NCBI GenBank assembly: GCA_002256985.1
Contig: NCGO01000001.1
Span: 186,001 to 250,000 of the forward strand
DNA length: 64,000 bases
From: Novosphingobium sp. 28-62-57
GTDB taxonomy: Bacteria > Pseudomonadota > Alphaproteobacteria > Sphingomonadales > Sphingomonadaceae
Direction of reading: 5' to 3'
Positions 42,806-52,031 of the stretch are shown piece after piece; position 1 is the stretch's first letter, and each line of letters opens with the position of its first letter. Under the pieces are notes generated by a model that saw only the letters and a program-made list of their open reading frames with translations, did no database searches and had not been told where the DNA came from. The position numbers and the translations under genes are program-made.

Positions 42806-44377
42806 TTACCCGGCGCTTTGGCAGTTATATCGCATCCGCTCGTTGGGTTCGGGCGGCAACAGCGCCTTGATCGCCTGCTGGTTCTGGCCGAATTGCCGCG
42901 CTGCTTCCTCGCCCGCGCCACAGGCTGGTGCGTTCAGCTTTGCCCGCTCCGCCCTGGCTGCGGTCATGGTTTGAAGGTCAACGAGGAAGCGCTCCACCGT
43001 GTAGGTCTGCGTTGCCGGATCATACGAATTCACCGACACCGCCTCTTCGCCATTGGGCACGAGGATGCGGCTCCAGCCATCTTGCGCTGCACCATACTGC
43101 GTCTTGCCATTCATGCAGCCGCTCTCGGTCCACTCAATCGGTACGTCAGTAATGTCGGACACGGTCACCCGGCTACGCTGCGGATCGAGCACGCAGATCA
43201 GCTTGCCAGTGCCGGGCTGCGCGGCGGCAAGGGTTGGGCCATCCGCTGCAGCGCTGCTTGCGCCTTGCGCCGGTGTTTCCATCAGTTCGCGCGCACGGCT
43301 CTCTATCGAGGTCAGCGGGGGGCGCAGAAACCACACGATTACCGCCGATGCCAGCAGAGCAACGGCTCCCACCACATGCTTGCGCTGAAACCGTCCGCGC
43401 CGCTTGGAGGCTTGCACCATGCCCCAGCCGCCTGCGCCCAAAGCGCCAACCAGCAACAGCGCGGCCAGAGCCAAGCCATTGTCGCGCTCAGACAGCACCG
43501 CAATCTCGGCCTCGCGCCGCGCAGCGTCCAGCGCGCGTTCGGCGGCTTCTGCGCGCGCCGCGTTTGCGGCTGCCAGCCGCGCGCCTTCACCCGCCGCGCG
43601 TTCCGCTTCGGCTCGGTTCAGATCGGCAATCGACCGGCAGGGCAGCCCGCTGGTGCGCACCTCGACATTGGCCTTGCGCAGGAACGCGGCCAGCTCGCGC
43701 ATCGAAATGGCGAAGAAGAACGACGAATCGGTGCCGTTGTCGCTGATCGTGCCAAACGAATTGACCCCAATGACGCGCCCGCAGGAATCGAGTAGCGGCC
43801 CGCCGGAATTGCCCGAACCCAGCGGCGCGGTGTGCAACAGCGTGTCGAACGAACGCGATGATCGCCCGCCTGACAAATAGCCGCGCGTCTTCACCGCCTC
43901 TTGCGGCCTGACCAGATCTGCCATCGACAGCCCTTGCGCCAGATCGACATTGCCCGGATAGCCCACGGCATAGACCTCTGCCCCATCACCGGGCGCGGCG
44001 GGAAAAAGCGTGATCGGCGTGATCGATCCGCCACCTTCGATTCGCAGCAGCGCCAGATCGTTGCCGGGGGAATAGGCTATCAGCTTGGCCGGATAGCCAT
44101 TGCGCCCTTCGGCTGGCACCACGCCCGCGATCAGCGAATCATCGCCGCGCAATTCATCCACCACATGGGCATTGGTCACGATCAGGTTCGGCGTCACGGC
44201 AAAGCCGGTGCCATGCGTGATCAGCCGCGCCCGATCTCCATCGCTTTCGATGATGACCACGCGCACGACCGAGCGGCTGGCGGCGCTGATATCGGCAGGA
44301 TCGGCCAAGGCGGCGGTGCCTGCCAAAGCGGCCAGCAAAATGGCGAGAAAGGCGGTTATCTGTCTGGCGACGCGCAT
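42806..44377 (-). CDS. Membrane-anchored trypsin-like serine protease
   Basis: A 523-residue exported protease. The start at 44377 opens a signal peptide (RQITAFLAILLAALAGTAAL). The chymotrypsin/Deg-type triad is visible: His in IVTNAHVVDELRG, Asp in SPGNDLALLRIEGG, Ser in APLGSGNSGGPLLDSCGR. An alanine- and arginine-rich helical stretch follows (about residues 245-300, likely coiled coil), then two hydrophobic segments (GLALAALLLVGALGAGGWG and KHVVGAVALLASAVIVWFL). The C-terminal 150 residues are unassigned and contain four cysteines. There is no PDZ domain, so it is not a standard DegP. It is divergent from ada. The substrate is unknown. Confidence 0.8.
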   Translation of the reverse strand: MRVARQITAFLAILLAALAGTAALADPADISAASRSVVRVVIIESDGDRARLITHGTGFAVTPNLIVTNAHVVDELRGDDSLIAGVVPAEGRNGYPAKLIAYSPGNDLALLRIEGGGSITPITLFPAAPGDGAEVYAVGYPGNVDLAQGLSMADLVRPQEAVKTRGYLSGGRSSRSFDTLLHTAPLGSGNSGGPLLDSCGRVIGVNSFGTISDNGTDSSFFFAISMRELAAFLRKANVEVRTSGLPCRSIADLNRAEAERAAGEGARLAAANAARAEAAERALDAARREAEIAVLSERDNGLALAALLLVGALGAGGWGMVQASKRRGRFQRKHVVGAVALLASAVIVWFLRPPLTSIESRARELMETPAQGASSAAADGPTLAAAQPGTGKLICVLDPQRSRVTVSDITDVPIEWTESGCMNGKTQYGAAQDGWSRILVPNGEEAVSVNSYDPATQTYTVERFLVDLQTMTAARAERAKLNAPACGAGEEAARQFGQNQQAIKALLPPEPNERMRYNCQSAG

Positions 44378-44475
44378 GGGGCCGCTTCTTGCGCTATTCT
44401 GCTTTGATCGCAAGGTGCGGGACGCGTGGTCCATCGCAAATCGGCAGGAAGTTTCCACACTGTTGGAGGCCGCCA

Positions 44476-45576
44476 ATGTCCAAAGCAAACCGCACTTGCC
44501 CTTCGCGCACCGCGCCTTATCCCGATCGCGTGACGCAAACGCCAGCAATCCCCGAAGATGAAGCATGGGCCGCCGTGCTAACGCGCGACCGGGCATTCGA
44601 CGGCAGGTTCGTTACTGGCGTGCTCAGCACTGGCATCTATTGCCGCCCATCCTGCGCCGCACGGCATCCTCGGCGCGAGAATGTGCGCTTCTTCGTCGAT
44701 GGCGCAGCCGCGCGTGGTGCGGGCTTGCGGCCCTGCCTGCGCTGTTTGCCCGATGACGTGTCGCGTGATGAACGTGCCGTTCTCGCTGCGATTGAGGTGA
44801 TCAAGGCCGAGGGGCAAAGCCTTGCGCTGGCCGATTTGGCGGCTCAGTGCGGCTATTCTCCTGCGCATTTTCAGCGGGTGTTCGCTCGACACACCGGACT
44901 TTCGCCTGCCGCTTATGCCCGCGCCTTGCAGACTGAGCGGATGGCCCAAACCCTGACCGGAGCTGTGAGCGTGACCGATGCGATCTACGATGCGGGGTTC
45001 TCCGGCCCATCGCGGTTCTATTCCGCCGCGCAGGATCGGCTGGGCATGGCACCATCGGCTTGGGCCCATGGTGGGCGCGGGGTGACGATTCGCTGGGCTA
45101 TCGTGCCGACCACGCTGGGGTCCATGCTGGTCGCAGCAACGGACAAGGGCGTGTGCCGCCTGTCCTTCAACGAGGACGAGGCCGCCTTGCGCGCCCGCTT
45201 TCCCCATGCGGTGTTGGAGCAGGGCGGCGAGGCATTTGCCGCCTTGCTGGCCGATGTGATCGCAGCGGTGGAGGCCCCAGGCAGCCATGCGCATATCCCG
45301 CTCGATGTGAAAGGCACCGCGTTTCAGGAAGCGGTGTGGCAGGCCTTGCGGCGCATCCCGCCGGGCGAGACGCGATCCTACGCGCAAATTGCCGCCGAAG
45401 TAGGCAGGCCCGGCGCGGTGCGGGCGGCAGGCTCTGCCAACGGGGCGAACAACGTGGCGGTGCTGATCCCCTGCCACCGCGTGATCCGGTCGGACGGATC
45501 GCTGGGCGGCTATGCCTATGGGCTTGAGATCAAGCAACGATTGCTCGACAAGGAACGCGCAGGCAGCGGGGAATGA
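44476..45576 (+). CDS. ada: Bifunctional Ada protein (methyl-DNA sensor and O6-alkylguanine methyltransferase)
   Basis: A 366-residue adaptive-response protein. The N-terminal zinc domain has C56, C60, C87 and C90 (GIYCRPSCAARHPRRENVRF, GLRPCLRCLPDD); C56 is the methyl acceptor that turns on transcription. An AraC helix-turn-helix follows (LADLAAQCGYSPAHFQRVFA, VTDAIYDAGFSGPSRFY). The C-terminal methyltransferase active site is VLIPCHRVIRSDGSLGGYAY with C333. ATG 44476 follows GGAGG by 6 bases. Its stop overlaps the next gene's start (ATGA), which couples it to the CPBP membrane protease. Confidence 0.95.
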   Translation: MSKANRTCPSRTAPYPDRVTQTPAIPEDEAWAAVLTRDRAFDGRFVTGVLSTGIYCRPSCAARHPRRENVRFFVDGAAARGAGLRPCLRCLPDDVSRDERAVLAAIEVIKAEGQSLALADLAAQCGYSPAHFQRVFARHTGLSPAAYARALQTERMAQTLTGAVSVTDAIYDAGFSGPSRFYSAAQDRLGMAPSAWAHGGRGVTIRWAIVPTTLGSMLVAATDKGVCRLSFNEDEAALRARFPHAVLEQGGEAFAALLADVIAAVEAPGSHAHIPLDVKGTAFQEAVWQALRRIPPGETRSYAQIAAEVGRPGAVRAAGSANGANNVAVLIPCHRVIRSDGSLGGYAYGLEIKQRLLDKERAGSGE

Positions 45577-46460
45577 CGATGGATGATGTGCAGGCCAGAA
45601 CGCCGGGAGTGCTGCGGCGGATCATCGCTTTTCCACTAACGCTGCTGATCATCGAATTTCTGGCCATCGGCATTGGCGCATCGCTGATTTCCGCAGTGCT
45701 GCTTGACGCCGTGCCAAGGGATGGGCCGGTGCATTTTCTGGGTGCGCTGCTCACTGCGATTCTCACGATCCTGATCTATCTGGGCTGTCGTCGCTGGATC
45801 GAATGGCGCGCAAACGATGAACTGCCCGCCGCTACTTTGCTGCGCGAATTGCCGCTGGGCCTGCTGATCGGCGCTGCGCTGTTCACGCTGGCCACCGGCA
45901 TCGTGGCGGTGCTGGGTGGCCTTCGGGTGGAGAGGGTGAATGGCATCGGCGCGATCTGGGCGATGTTGGCGCTGGCGGTCACTTCGGGGGTGATCGAGGA
46001 AATCCTCTTCCGCGGCATCCTGCTGCGCCACCTTGAAGCGATGCTGGGCACATGGGCGGCGCTGCTGATCACCTCTGTCCTGTTCGGCGCTGCGCACCTT
46101 TCCAATGATGGAGCCAGCCTGTTTGCCGCCTTTGCCATTGCGATGGAGGCCGGGATCCTGCTGGGCGCGGCCTATCTCTGGACCCGGCGGCTGTGGGTGC
46201 CCATCGGCATCCACGCCGCGTGGAATTTCACGCAAGGCTGGGTGTTCAGCGTGCCGGTCTCGGGCAGCAATACCACGGACGGTCTGTTGATTACGGTGCG
46301 CGAAGGGCCGGAATGGTTGACCGGCGGGGCGTTTGGTTTGGAGGCCAGCGTGGTCGCGCTGGTGGTGGCGACGGGCGCGGGGCTGTTCCTGCTGGCGCGT
46401 GTGGTGAAGCACGGTGGGATCAGGCCGCCGATGTGGAAAGCAGGCAAAATCAATCCCTGA
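45573..46460 (+). CDS. CPBP-family intramembrane metalloprotease
   Basis: A 295-residue polytopic membrane protein of the CAAX protease/bacteriocin-processing family. The metal and catalytic motifs are VIEEILFRGILLRHLEAML (EExxxR), LFGAAHLSNDGASL and IGIHAAWNFTQGW. About seven or eight hydrophobic segments are present. It overlaps ada by 4 bases; a second ATG 6 bases in is also possible and has a better placed GGGGA. The reason for its coupling to DNA-repair control is not evident. An R1 palindrome follows its stop immediately and may act as terminator. Confidence 0.87.
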   Translation: MTMDDVQARTPGVLRRIIAFPLTLLIIEFLAIGIGASLISAVLLDAVPRDGPVHFLGALLTAILTILIYLGCRRWIEWRANDELPAATLLRELPLGLLIGAALFTLATGIVAVLGGLRVERVNGIGAIWAMLALAVTSGVIEEILFRGILLRHLEAMLGTWAALLITSVLFGAAHLSNDGASLFAAFAIAMEAGILLGAAYLWTRRLWVPIGIHAAWNFTQGWVFSVPVSGSNTTDGLLITVREGPEWLTGGAFGLEASVVALVVATGAGLFLLARVVKHGGIRPPMWKAGKINP

Positions 46461-46461
46461 T

Positions 46462-46525
46462 CCGTTCGTGTCGAGCGTAGTCGAGACACGGCGCGCGGTG
46501 TCTCGACTACGCTCGATACGAACGG
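46462..46525. repeat. Palindromic repeat family R1, copy between CPBP and photolyase genes
   Basis: 27-base arms (46462-46488 and 46499-46525) beginning CCGTTCGTGTCGAGCG over a 10-base loop, with one mismatch pair. It lies between two convergent genes, starting 2 bases after one stop and ending 6 bases before the other, followed by TTATTTTTT on the plus strand. It therefore also suits a terminator role. Confidence 0.88.
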
Positions 46526-46530
46526 AACCG

Positions 46531-48087
46531 TTATTTTTTCGCCCATCCCGCCTCAGCCGGCTCCAGCGTGGCGAGAAACGCTTCCGCACTGGCCATATAC
46601 TCGGCCCGCTTGTCCTCGCTCATCCGTCGCCACGTGGCATAGGGCTGGGCCAGCCGGTGATAGCCCGCCAGCTTCTGCTCATTCCGCGCCAGAAAGTGCC
46701 AGTACAGCGCGTTAAACGGGCACGCGCCTTCGCCAGTCTTCTTCTTCACATCGAAAGCACATTTGCCGCAGTAATCGCTCATGCGATCAATATAGGCCCC
46801 GCTGGCGGCATAAGGCTTTGATGCCAACCGCCCCTTGTCAGCATGCAGCACCATGCCCGCCACGTTTGGCAATTCCACCCATTCATAGGCATCGGCATAG
46901 ACCGCCAGATACCAGTCGGCGACCTCCTGCGGTTTCAATCCGGCAAGCAGCGCAAAGTTGCCCAGCACCATCAACCGCTGGATATGGTGGGCATAGGCAT
47001 TGTCACGCGTGGTGCGCACGCAATCTGCAAGGCAGAGCATCGGCGTCTCGCCGGTCCAGTAAAAATCGGGCAAGGGGCGCTGCACATCCAGCCCGTTGGC
47101 ATCGGTAAGCCCCGGCATTTCCAGCCAATACATGCCCCGGATGTACTCGCGCCAGCCGATGATTTGGCGGATGAACCCTTCCACCGCCTCCAGCGGCGCA
47201 CGGCCCTCGCGCCATTCCGTTTCGGCGCGGCGGCACAGGTCCAGCGGATCGAGCAAGCCGCAGTTGATGGCGGGGGATAGCACCGCGTGGAACAGGAAAT
47301 CCTCGCCCGCCACCATCGCATCCTGATATTTGCCGAACAGCGGCAGGCGGTCCTTCAAGAAAGCATCGCGCGCCACTTCGGCATCGGCGCGAGTGACTGG
47401 CCAGCCAAAATTCTTCAGCGATCCGAAGTGGTTGCCAAAGCGATTTGATACCAGTTCGAGCACTTCGCGCGTAATCTGATCATGTTCGAACGTCGGGATC
47501 ACCGGCGGTTTCAGCCCCGCTTCCGGCCCGCCGCGATTCTCCGCGTCGAAGTTCCAGCGCCCGCCGACCGGCTTGTCGCCCTCCATCAGCAGTCCGGTCT
47601 TGCGGCGCATTTCGCGGTAGAACCACTCCATGCGCAATTCCTTGCGCCCGGCAGCCCATTCGAAAAAGTCGGGCAGCGGGCAGACAAAGCGTGTGTCCGG
47701 CAAAATCCGCACCCGCACACCAAGCTCTGTGCGCCATTGCTCCATCGCCTGTCGCACGCGCCATTCGCCCGGTTCGGTCACTTGCACTCCGCGCGCACTG
47801 TGCCGCTCCACCGCGCGCGCCACTTCGCCGCTGAAACTGCCGGTGTTTTCGGGATCGTCGAGCTTGATGTAGTCTACCGTCCAGCCCGCCGCGCGCAGCT
47901 CTTCGGCAAAGTGCTTCATGGCCGAAAGGATCAGCGCGATCTTGGACTGGTGATGGCGGACGTAAGTCGTCTCCTCGGCCACCTCCATCATCAGCACCAC
48001 CGTGTCCTCCGGCGTGCGGTCGGCAAGGCTGGAGATGGCGGGCGAAAGCTGATCGCCAAGGATGGGGACGAGGACCGGCTGTGTCAT
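46531..48087 (-). CDS. Iron-sulfur cryptochrome/photolyase-related protein (PhrB-type)
   Basis: A 518-residue member of the bacterial FeS-BCP group, which includes Agrobacterium PhrB, a (6-4) photolyase. The N-terminal domain starts VLVPILGDQLSPAISSL. The FAD-binding C-terminal part has GWREYIRGMYWLEMPG, HHIQRLMVLGNFALLAGLKP and WVELPNVAGMVLHADKGRLA. The four iron-sulfur cysteines are visible: one in CLADCVRTTRD and three in YCGKCAFDVKKKTGEGACPF. It likely uses light to repair (6-4) photoproducts, or acts as a photoreceptor. It lies downstream of priA on the same strand, separated by a long palindrome. Confidence 0.9.
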   Translation of the reverse strand: MTQPVLVPILGDQLSPAISSLADRTPEDTVVLMMEVAEETTYVRHHQSKIALILSAMKHFAEELRAAGWTVDYIKLDDPENTGSFSGEVARAVERHSARGVQVTEPGEWRVRQAMEQWRTELGVRVRILPDTRFVCPLPDFFEWAAGRKELRMEWFYREMRRKTGLLMEGDKPVGGRWNFDAENRGGPEAGLKPPVIPTFEHDQITREVLELVSNRFGNHFGSLKNFGWPVTRADAEVARDAFLKDRLPLFGKYQDAMVAGEDFLFHAVLSPAINCGLLDPLDLCRRAETEWREGRAPLEAVEGFIRQIIGWREYIRGMYWLEMPGLTDANGLDVQRPLPDFYWTGETPMLCLADCVRTTRDNAYAHHIQRLMVLGNFALLAGLKPQEVADWYLAVYADAYEWVELPNVAGMVLHADKGRLASKPYAASGAYIDRMSDYCGKCAFDVKKKTGEGACPFNALYWHFLARNEQKLAGYHRLAQPYATWRRMSEDKRAEYMASAEAFLATLEPAEAGWAKK

Positions 48088-48142
48088 CCTTGCGGAATGG
48101 CTGAGCGGGCGATTGGTTCAACCTGCCCGATAGGGCCGCTCC

Positions 48143-48235
48143 CATTCGTCATTGCGAGTGGAGCGAAGCAATCCAGTGAGGTTTACGCAGGTTCTGGATT
48201 GCTTCGTCGGCTTTGCCTCCTCGCAATGACGAATG
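48143..48235. repeat. Palindromic repeat between priA and the photolyase gene
   Basis: Perfect 16-base ends, CATTCGTCATTGCGAG and its reverse complement (48220-48235), enclose a second inverted pair (AAGCAATCCAG / CTGGATTGCTT). The 93-base unit is of the TCATTGCGAG...GAAGCAATCC type common in proteobacterial intergenic DNA. Confidence 0.85.
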
Positions 48236-48243
48236 CAGGGGCG

Positions 48244-50409
48244 TCACACGAAGCTGTAAGGATCAATATCCACCGCCACGCGCACCCCGGGCGGGAAGCG
48301 CAACGGATCGAGCCACTCACGGATCACGCGCTGGATCTCGCTAGACCGGCGCGCATTGATGAGCAGCCGATAGCGATAGCGCCCGCGCAGCAGCGAAAGC
48401 GGCGCAGGCGCAGGGCCCAGGATCAGGACATCGTCCAGCCGGGGCGCGCTGCCACCGATCCCGCGCGCTGCGTCCCGCGCTTCGGCCTCGTCCTCGCTCG
48501 ATACGATGATTGCCGCCCAGCGCCCAAATGGCGGCGCTCCGGCATCGCGGCGGGCTTCGGCCTCGGCGGCGTAGAAGGCATCGCGATCACCACTGGCCAG
48601 CGCTTCGATCACGGCGGCTTCGGGGTGGCGGGTCTGGATCATCACCTCGCCCGGCTTGGCCCCGCGCCCCGCGCGTCCGGCGACTTGCGCAACTTGCTGA
48701 TAAGTCCGCTCCGCCGCGCGTAGATCGCCGCCCTCCAGCCCCATGTCGGCATCGATCACGCCCACCAGCGTCAGTTCGGGAAAGTGGTAGCCCTTGGTGA
48801 CCAACTGCGTGCCGACGATCACGTCAATCGCCCCGGCACTGGCCATTTCGACGAACTCGGCTGCCTTGGCCGGGCTTGTCAAAGTGTCTGAAGTGACCAG
48901 CGCAACCCGCGCATTTGGCAGGATTTCTGCCACCTCATCCGCAATCCGCTCCACCCCCGGACCGCAGGCGACAAGGCAGTCCGGTTCGTGACATTCAGGA
49001 CAGGCATCGGGTGTGGGCACTTCATGCCCGCAGTGATGGCAGGTCAGCCGTTTGCTCAGGCGATGCTCCACCAGCCACGCCGAACAATTGGGGCACTGGA
49101 ACCGGTATCCGCAGGCGCGGCATAGCGTCAGCGGCGCAAAACCCCGGCGGTTGAGGAACAACAGCGATTGTTCCCCCTTTTCCAACCGGTCCTTCAGCGC
49201 TTCAACGAGCGGAGGCGCGATCCAGTGGTTGCGTTCAGGTTGCTCCACCCGCAAGTCCAACACCTTGATCTCAGGCATCGTCGCGCCGCCGAAGCGGGCG
49301 GGGAGGATTACGCGTTCATAGCGTCCTGCCTCTGCCATCTGCAGACTTTCGAGCGCGGGTGTCGCGCTGGCGAGAATCACAGGTGTGGATTCGAACCGCG
49401 CGCGCATGACTGCCACGTCGCGCGCATTATACCGCACGCCATCATCTTGTTTGAACGAGATTTCATGCGCTTCATCGACCACGATCAGGCCCAGATTCGC
49501 AAACGGCAGGAACAGCGCGCTACGTGCACCTACCAGCACCTGAGCGACACCTAGCGACACCGAGCGCCACGCACGCCGCCGTTCGGAGGCTTTCAAAGAG
49601 CTGTGCCAGGTGACCGGCGGAACGCCAAAGCGCGCTTCGAAGCGTTTGAGGAATGTTTCGGTCAGTGCGATCTCTGGCAGCAGCACGAGGACCTGTTGCC
49701 CCGCTTCGATGGCAGTGGCGATGGCTTCGAAATAGGTCTCGGTCTTGCCCGATCCCGTCACGCCATCGAGCAGGAAGGGCCGGAACGCCCGCGCCTTTAC
49801 GGCATCAACAAATTTCGCTGCAACTTCGGCCTGTTGATCCGAAAGATCGGGCGCGGCAAAGTGCGGATCGGCAGGTGGGTAGGGTCGGTCCGAATCGACC
49901 ACCACCGCCTCCAGCAGTCCGGCATTGACCATCCCCCGCAGCACTCCGTCAGAAACGCCTGCGATTTCAGACAGTTCGCGGATGGTCGCTTGCTGATCCT
50001 GCAACAGGTCGAGCGCAATCGCGCGTTGCGGCGTGATCCTTCCCGGTTCGCGCCCGGTGAGGCGATATTCGGTAATCGTCCCGCCGCCCTGCAACGCCGC
50101 GTTGCTCGACAGTGCCATGCGCGCGACGGCGGCCAGTGGGGCCAGATAGTAGTCTGCGGTCCACTCGATCAGGCGGCGCAATGGCACGGGCAGGGGCGGA
50201 ACCGGCAGGACCTGCAGCAAGGGTCGCAGTTTGTTTTCAGGCACTTCCGTGGCGGGCAGGCGGTCAGCTTCCCACACCACGCCGATGATCTGGCGCGGAC
50301 CCAAAGGTGCAACCACGACGCTGCCCGGCTCCACCGCCATGCCCACCGGCACCCGGTAATCGAGCGGGCCGAGTGCGGCGTTGAAGACAAGGCATCGGAC
50401 GCGGTTCAT
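48244..50409 (-). CDS. priA: Primosomal protein N' (replication restart helicase PriA)
   Basis: A 721-residue DEAH helicase that reloads the replisome at stalled forks. The N-terminal DNA-binding domain includes DYRVPVGMAVEPGSVVVAPL. The helicase core has GVTGSGKTETYFEAIATAIE (Walker A), LIVVDEAHEISFKQDDGVRY, and LASATPALESLQMAEAGRY. The inserted zinc region has the expected cysteines: LCRACGYRFQCPNCS, TCHHCGHE, ACPECHEPDC. The C-terminal half has GTQLVTKGYHFPELTLVGVI. Length and order are normal. The start at 50409 is the family's position. Confidence 0.95.
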   Translation of the reverse strand: MNRVRCLVFNAALGPLDYRVPVGMAVEPGSVVVAPLGPRQIIGVVWEADRLPATEVPENKLRPLLQVLPVPPLPVPLRRLIEWTADYYLAPLAAVARMALSSNAALQGGGTITEYRLTGREPGRITPQRAIALDLLQDQQATIRELSEIAGVSDGVLRGMVNAGLLEAVVVDSDRPYPPADPHFAAPDLSDQQAEVAAKFVDAVKARAFRPFLLDGVTGSGKTETYFEAIATAIEAGQQVLVLLPEIALTETFLKRFEARFGVPPVTWHSSLKASERRRAWRSVSLGVAQVLVGARSALFLPFANLGLIVVDEAHEISFKQDDGVRYNARDVAVMRARFESTPVILASATPALESLQMAEAGRYERVILPARFGGATMPEIKVLDLRVEQPERNHWIAPPLVEALKDRLEKGEQSLLFLNRRGFAPLTLCRACGYRFQCPNCSAWLVEHRLSKRLTCHHCGHEVPTPDACPECHEPDCLVACGPGVERIADEVAEILPNARVALVTSDTLTSPAKAAEFVEMASAGAIDVIVGTQLVTKGYHFPELTLVGVIDADMGLEGGDLRAAERTYQQVAQVAGRAGRGAKPGEVMIQTRHPEAAVIEALASGDRDAFYAAEAEARRDAGAPPFGRWAAIIVSSEDEAEARDAARGIGGSAPRLDDVLILGPAPAPLSLLRGRYRYRLLINARRSSEIQRVIREWLDPLRFPPGVRVAVDIDPYSFV

Positions 50410-50481
50410 ATTGCCTCGTCTATATGGGGCGCGAATGCCGGGGGCAAAGCTTCGGCGGCCAAGGAACTGAGGAGAAAACGC

Positions 50482-51165
50482 ATGGGTCAGGCTTTTAATC
50501 CGATCAATCGCCGCGCGCTGCTGGGCGGCATGACGTCAGTTGGCGTGCTGGCGCTGGCTGGATGCTCAAGCTTTCCGGCGTTTTCGCTGGAGGAGGCGGT
50601 GCGGCGGTTGCTGTTTTTGTCCAGCGACCGCGCGTTTTCTCGTCTGCTCGCGCCCGGTGGGTTCTGGGATGATTCGGTGACGCGCCTGGCGCTGCCCGAA
50701 TCCATCGGCAATCGCGGCGGCGTACTGGCGCGAATCCTGACCGGGCCGCTCTTGAAGGACCGTTTGCAGCGTGCGTTCAATGACATGGCCTTTGATGCGG
50801 CCACCCGCGCCGCGCCGGCGGTGGCCGATGCCGTGCGCACGATTGGTGTGCGCGATGCGCTGGCGCTGATCCGCGGCGGCAATCCAACGGCGGCTACCGA
50901 TTTCCTGCATCAGGAAATGGGCACGAGCCTTGTCGGAATCATGGTGCCCGAATTTGGCGATGCGATTCGCGTCAGCCGTGAGCCGCTGGTCGGGCAAGTG
51001 CTGGCGGCGCTGACCGGAGTGGATGTGGGCGGAATTGCCAATTCGCTGGCGCTTCAGGCCGACACAGCGATTTTCCGCGCCATCGGCCGCGAAGAAGCCG
51101 CGATTCGGGCTGATCCGCGTTCCACCAACGATCCCATGCTGATCGCCGCCTTCGGCCTCAAATAG
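50482..51165 (+). CDS. DUF4197-family lipoprotein
   Basis: A 227-residue predicted lipoprotein. The signal GVLALAGCSSF has a lipobox cysteine near residue 27, and the twin arginine in NRRALLGG may direct Tat export. The mature part follows the DUF4197 pattern (RLALPESIGNRGGVLARILT, LQRAFNDMAFDAATRAAPAV, DALALIRGGNPTAATDFLHQ). Function is unknown for the family. ATG 50482 has GGAG 7 bases upstream. It is divergent from priA across 72 bases. Confidence 0.82.
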   Translation: MGQAFNPINRRALLGGMTSVGVLALAGCSSFPAFSLEEAVRRLLFLSSDRAFSRLLAPGGFWDDSVTRLALPESIGNRGGVLARILTGPLLKDRLQRAFNDMAFDAATRAAPAVADAVRTIGVRDALALIRGGNPTAATDFLHQEMGTSLVGIMVPEFGDAIRVSREPLVGQVLAALTGVDVGGIANSLALQADTAIFRAIGREEAAIRADPRSTNDPMLIAAFGLK

Positions 51166-51298
51166 GCCGCCACGAACAGGCCGCCGAGCATAGCCTGGCA
51201 AAAATAGTCTGGCACATTCGTCGGGATGATGCCTGACATTGCAAAAGGCATTGCCTATAGGCCGAAGCAATTGTTCGCCCATCTGGAAGGCCACACAT

Positions 51299-51952
51299 AT
51301 GAAGTTCTTCGTCGACACCGCCGACACTGCCGATATCGCCGATCTTGCTGCCACCGGCTTGCTCGATGGGGTGACCACCAACCCGACGCTGATTGCCAAG
51401 GCGGGCAAAGACTTCATCGAAGTGACGCGCGAAATCTGCGCGCTGGTCGATGGTCCGGTGTCGGCAGAGGTCGTGGCGCTAGATCACGCAGGGATGATGC
51501 GCGAGGCTGAAATCCTGCGCAAGATTGCCGACAATGTGTGCATCAAGGTGCCGCTGACGATCGACGGGCTGAAGACCTGCAAGGCGCTGACCAGCGAGGG
51601 CACCAAGGTCAACGTCACGCTGTGCTTCTCGGCCAATCAGGCGCTGCTCGCGGCCAAGGCGGGGGCCTCGTTCATCTCGCCTTTCGTGGGCCGCCACGAT
51701 GACAATGGCTTTGATGGCATGGACCTGATCCGCGACATCCGCCTGATCTATGACAACTATGCGTTCGAAACCGAAATCCTCGTCGCCTCGATCCGCCATG
51801 GCATGCATGTGCTGGAAAGCGCAAAGATCGGTGCAGACGTGATCACTGCGCCGCCCGCCGTGATCAAGGGCCTGTTCAAACATGTCCTTACGGACAAGGG
51901 CATCGAAGGCTTCCTTGCGGATTGGGCAAAGACCGGCCAAAGCATCGGTTGA
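51299..51952 (+). CDS. fsa: Transaldolase/fructose-6-phosphate aldolase-like protein
   Basis: A 217-residue short-form transaldolase. [20 protein letters not shown] opens at ATG 51299. The Schiff-base lysine is in [60 protein letters not shown] and [20 protein letters not shown] are family segments. Enzymes of this subfamily act as transaldolase in the pentose phosphate pathway or cleave fructose-6-phosphate; sequence alone does not separate these here. It lies upstream of cobT with a partial repeat between them. Confidence 0.92.
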   Translation: MKFFVDTADTADIADLAATGLLDGVTTNPTLIAKAGKDFIEVTREICALVDGPVSAEVVALDHAGMMREAEILRKIADNVCIKVPLTIDGLKTCKALTSEGTKVNVTLCFSANQALLAAKAGASFISPFVGRHDDNGFDGMDLIRDIRLIYDNYAFETEILVASIRHGMHVLESAKIGADVITAPPAVIKGLFKHVLTDKGIEGFLADWAKTGQSIG

Positions 51953-51965
51953 TGTAGTGCTGTTC

Positions 51966-51994
51966 GGCCTGAGGTCCCCGCTTTCGCGGGGACG
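51966..51994. repeat. Half copy of the atpG-atpD palindromic repeat
   Basis: GGCCTGAGGTCCCCGC followed by TTTCGCGGGGACG matches the second half of the 39466-39518 element with one change. It lies between the aldolase stop and the cobT start. Confidence 0.75.
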
Positions 51995-52031
51995 CATGCC
52001 CTATGGCGAAGGAAAGTACTGAAGGCAGGCT

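Noticed and set aside
49603-50481. A longer N-terminal extension of the DUF4197 lipoprotein
   Set aside because: It runs antisense to priA; the ATG at 50482 has a good ribosome binding site and opens a lipoprotein signal.
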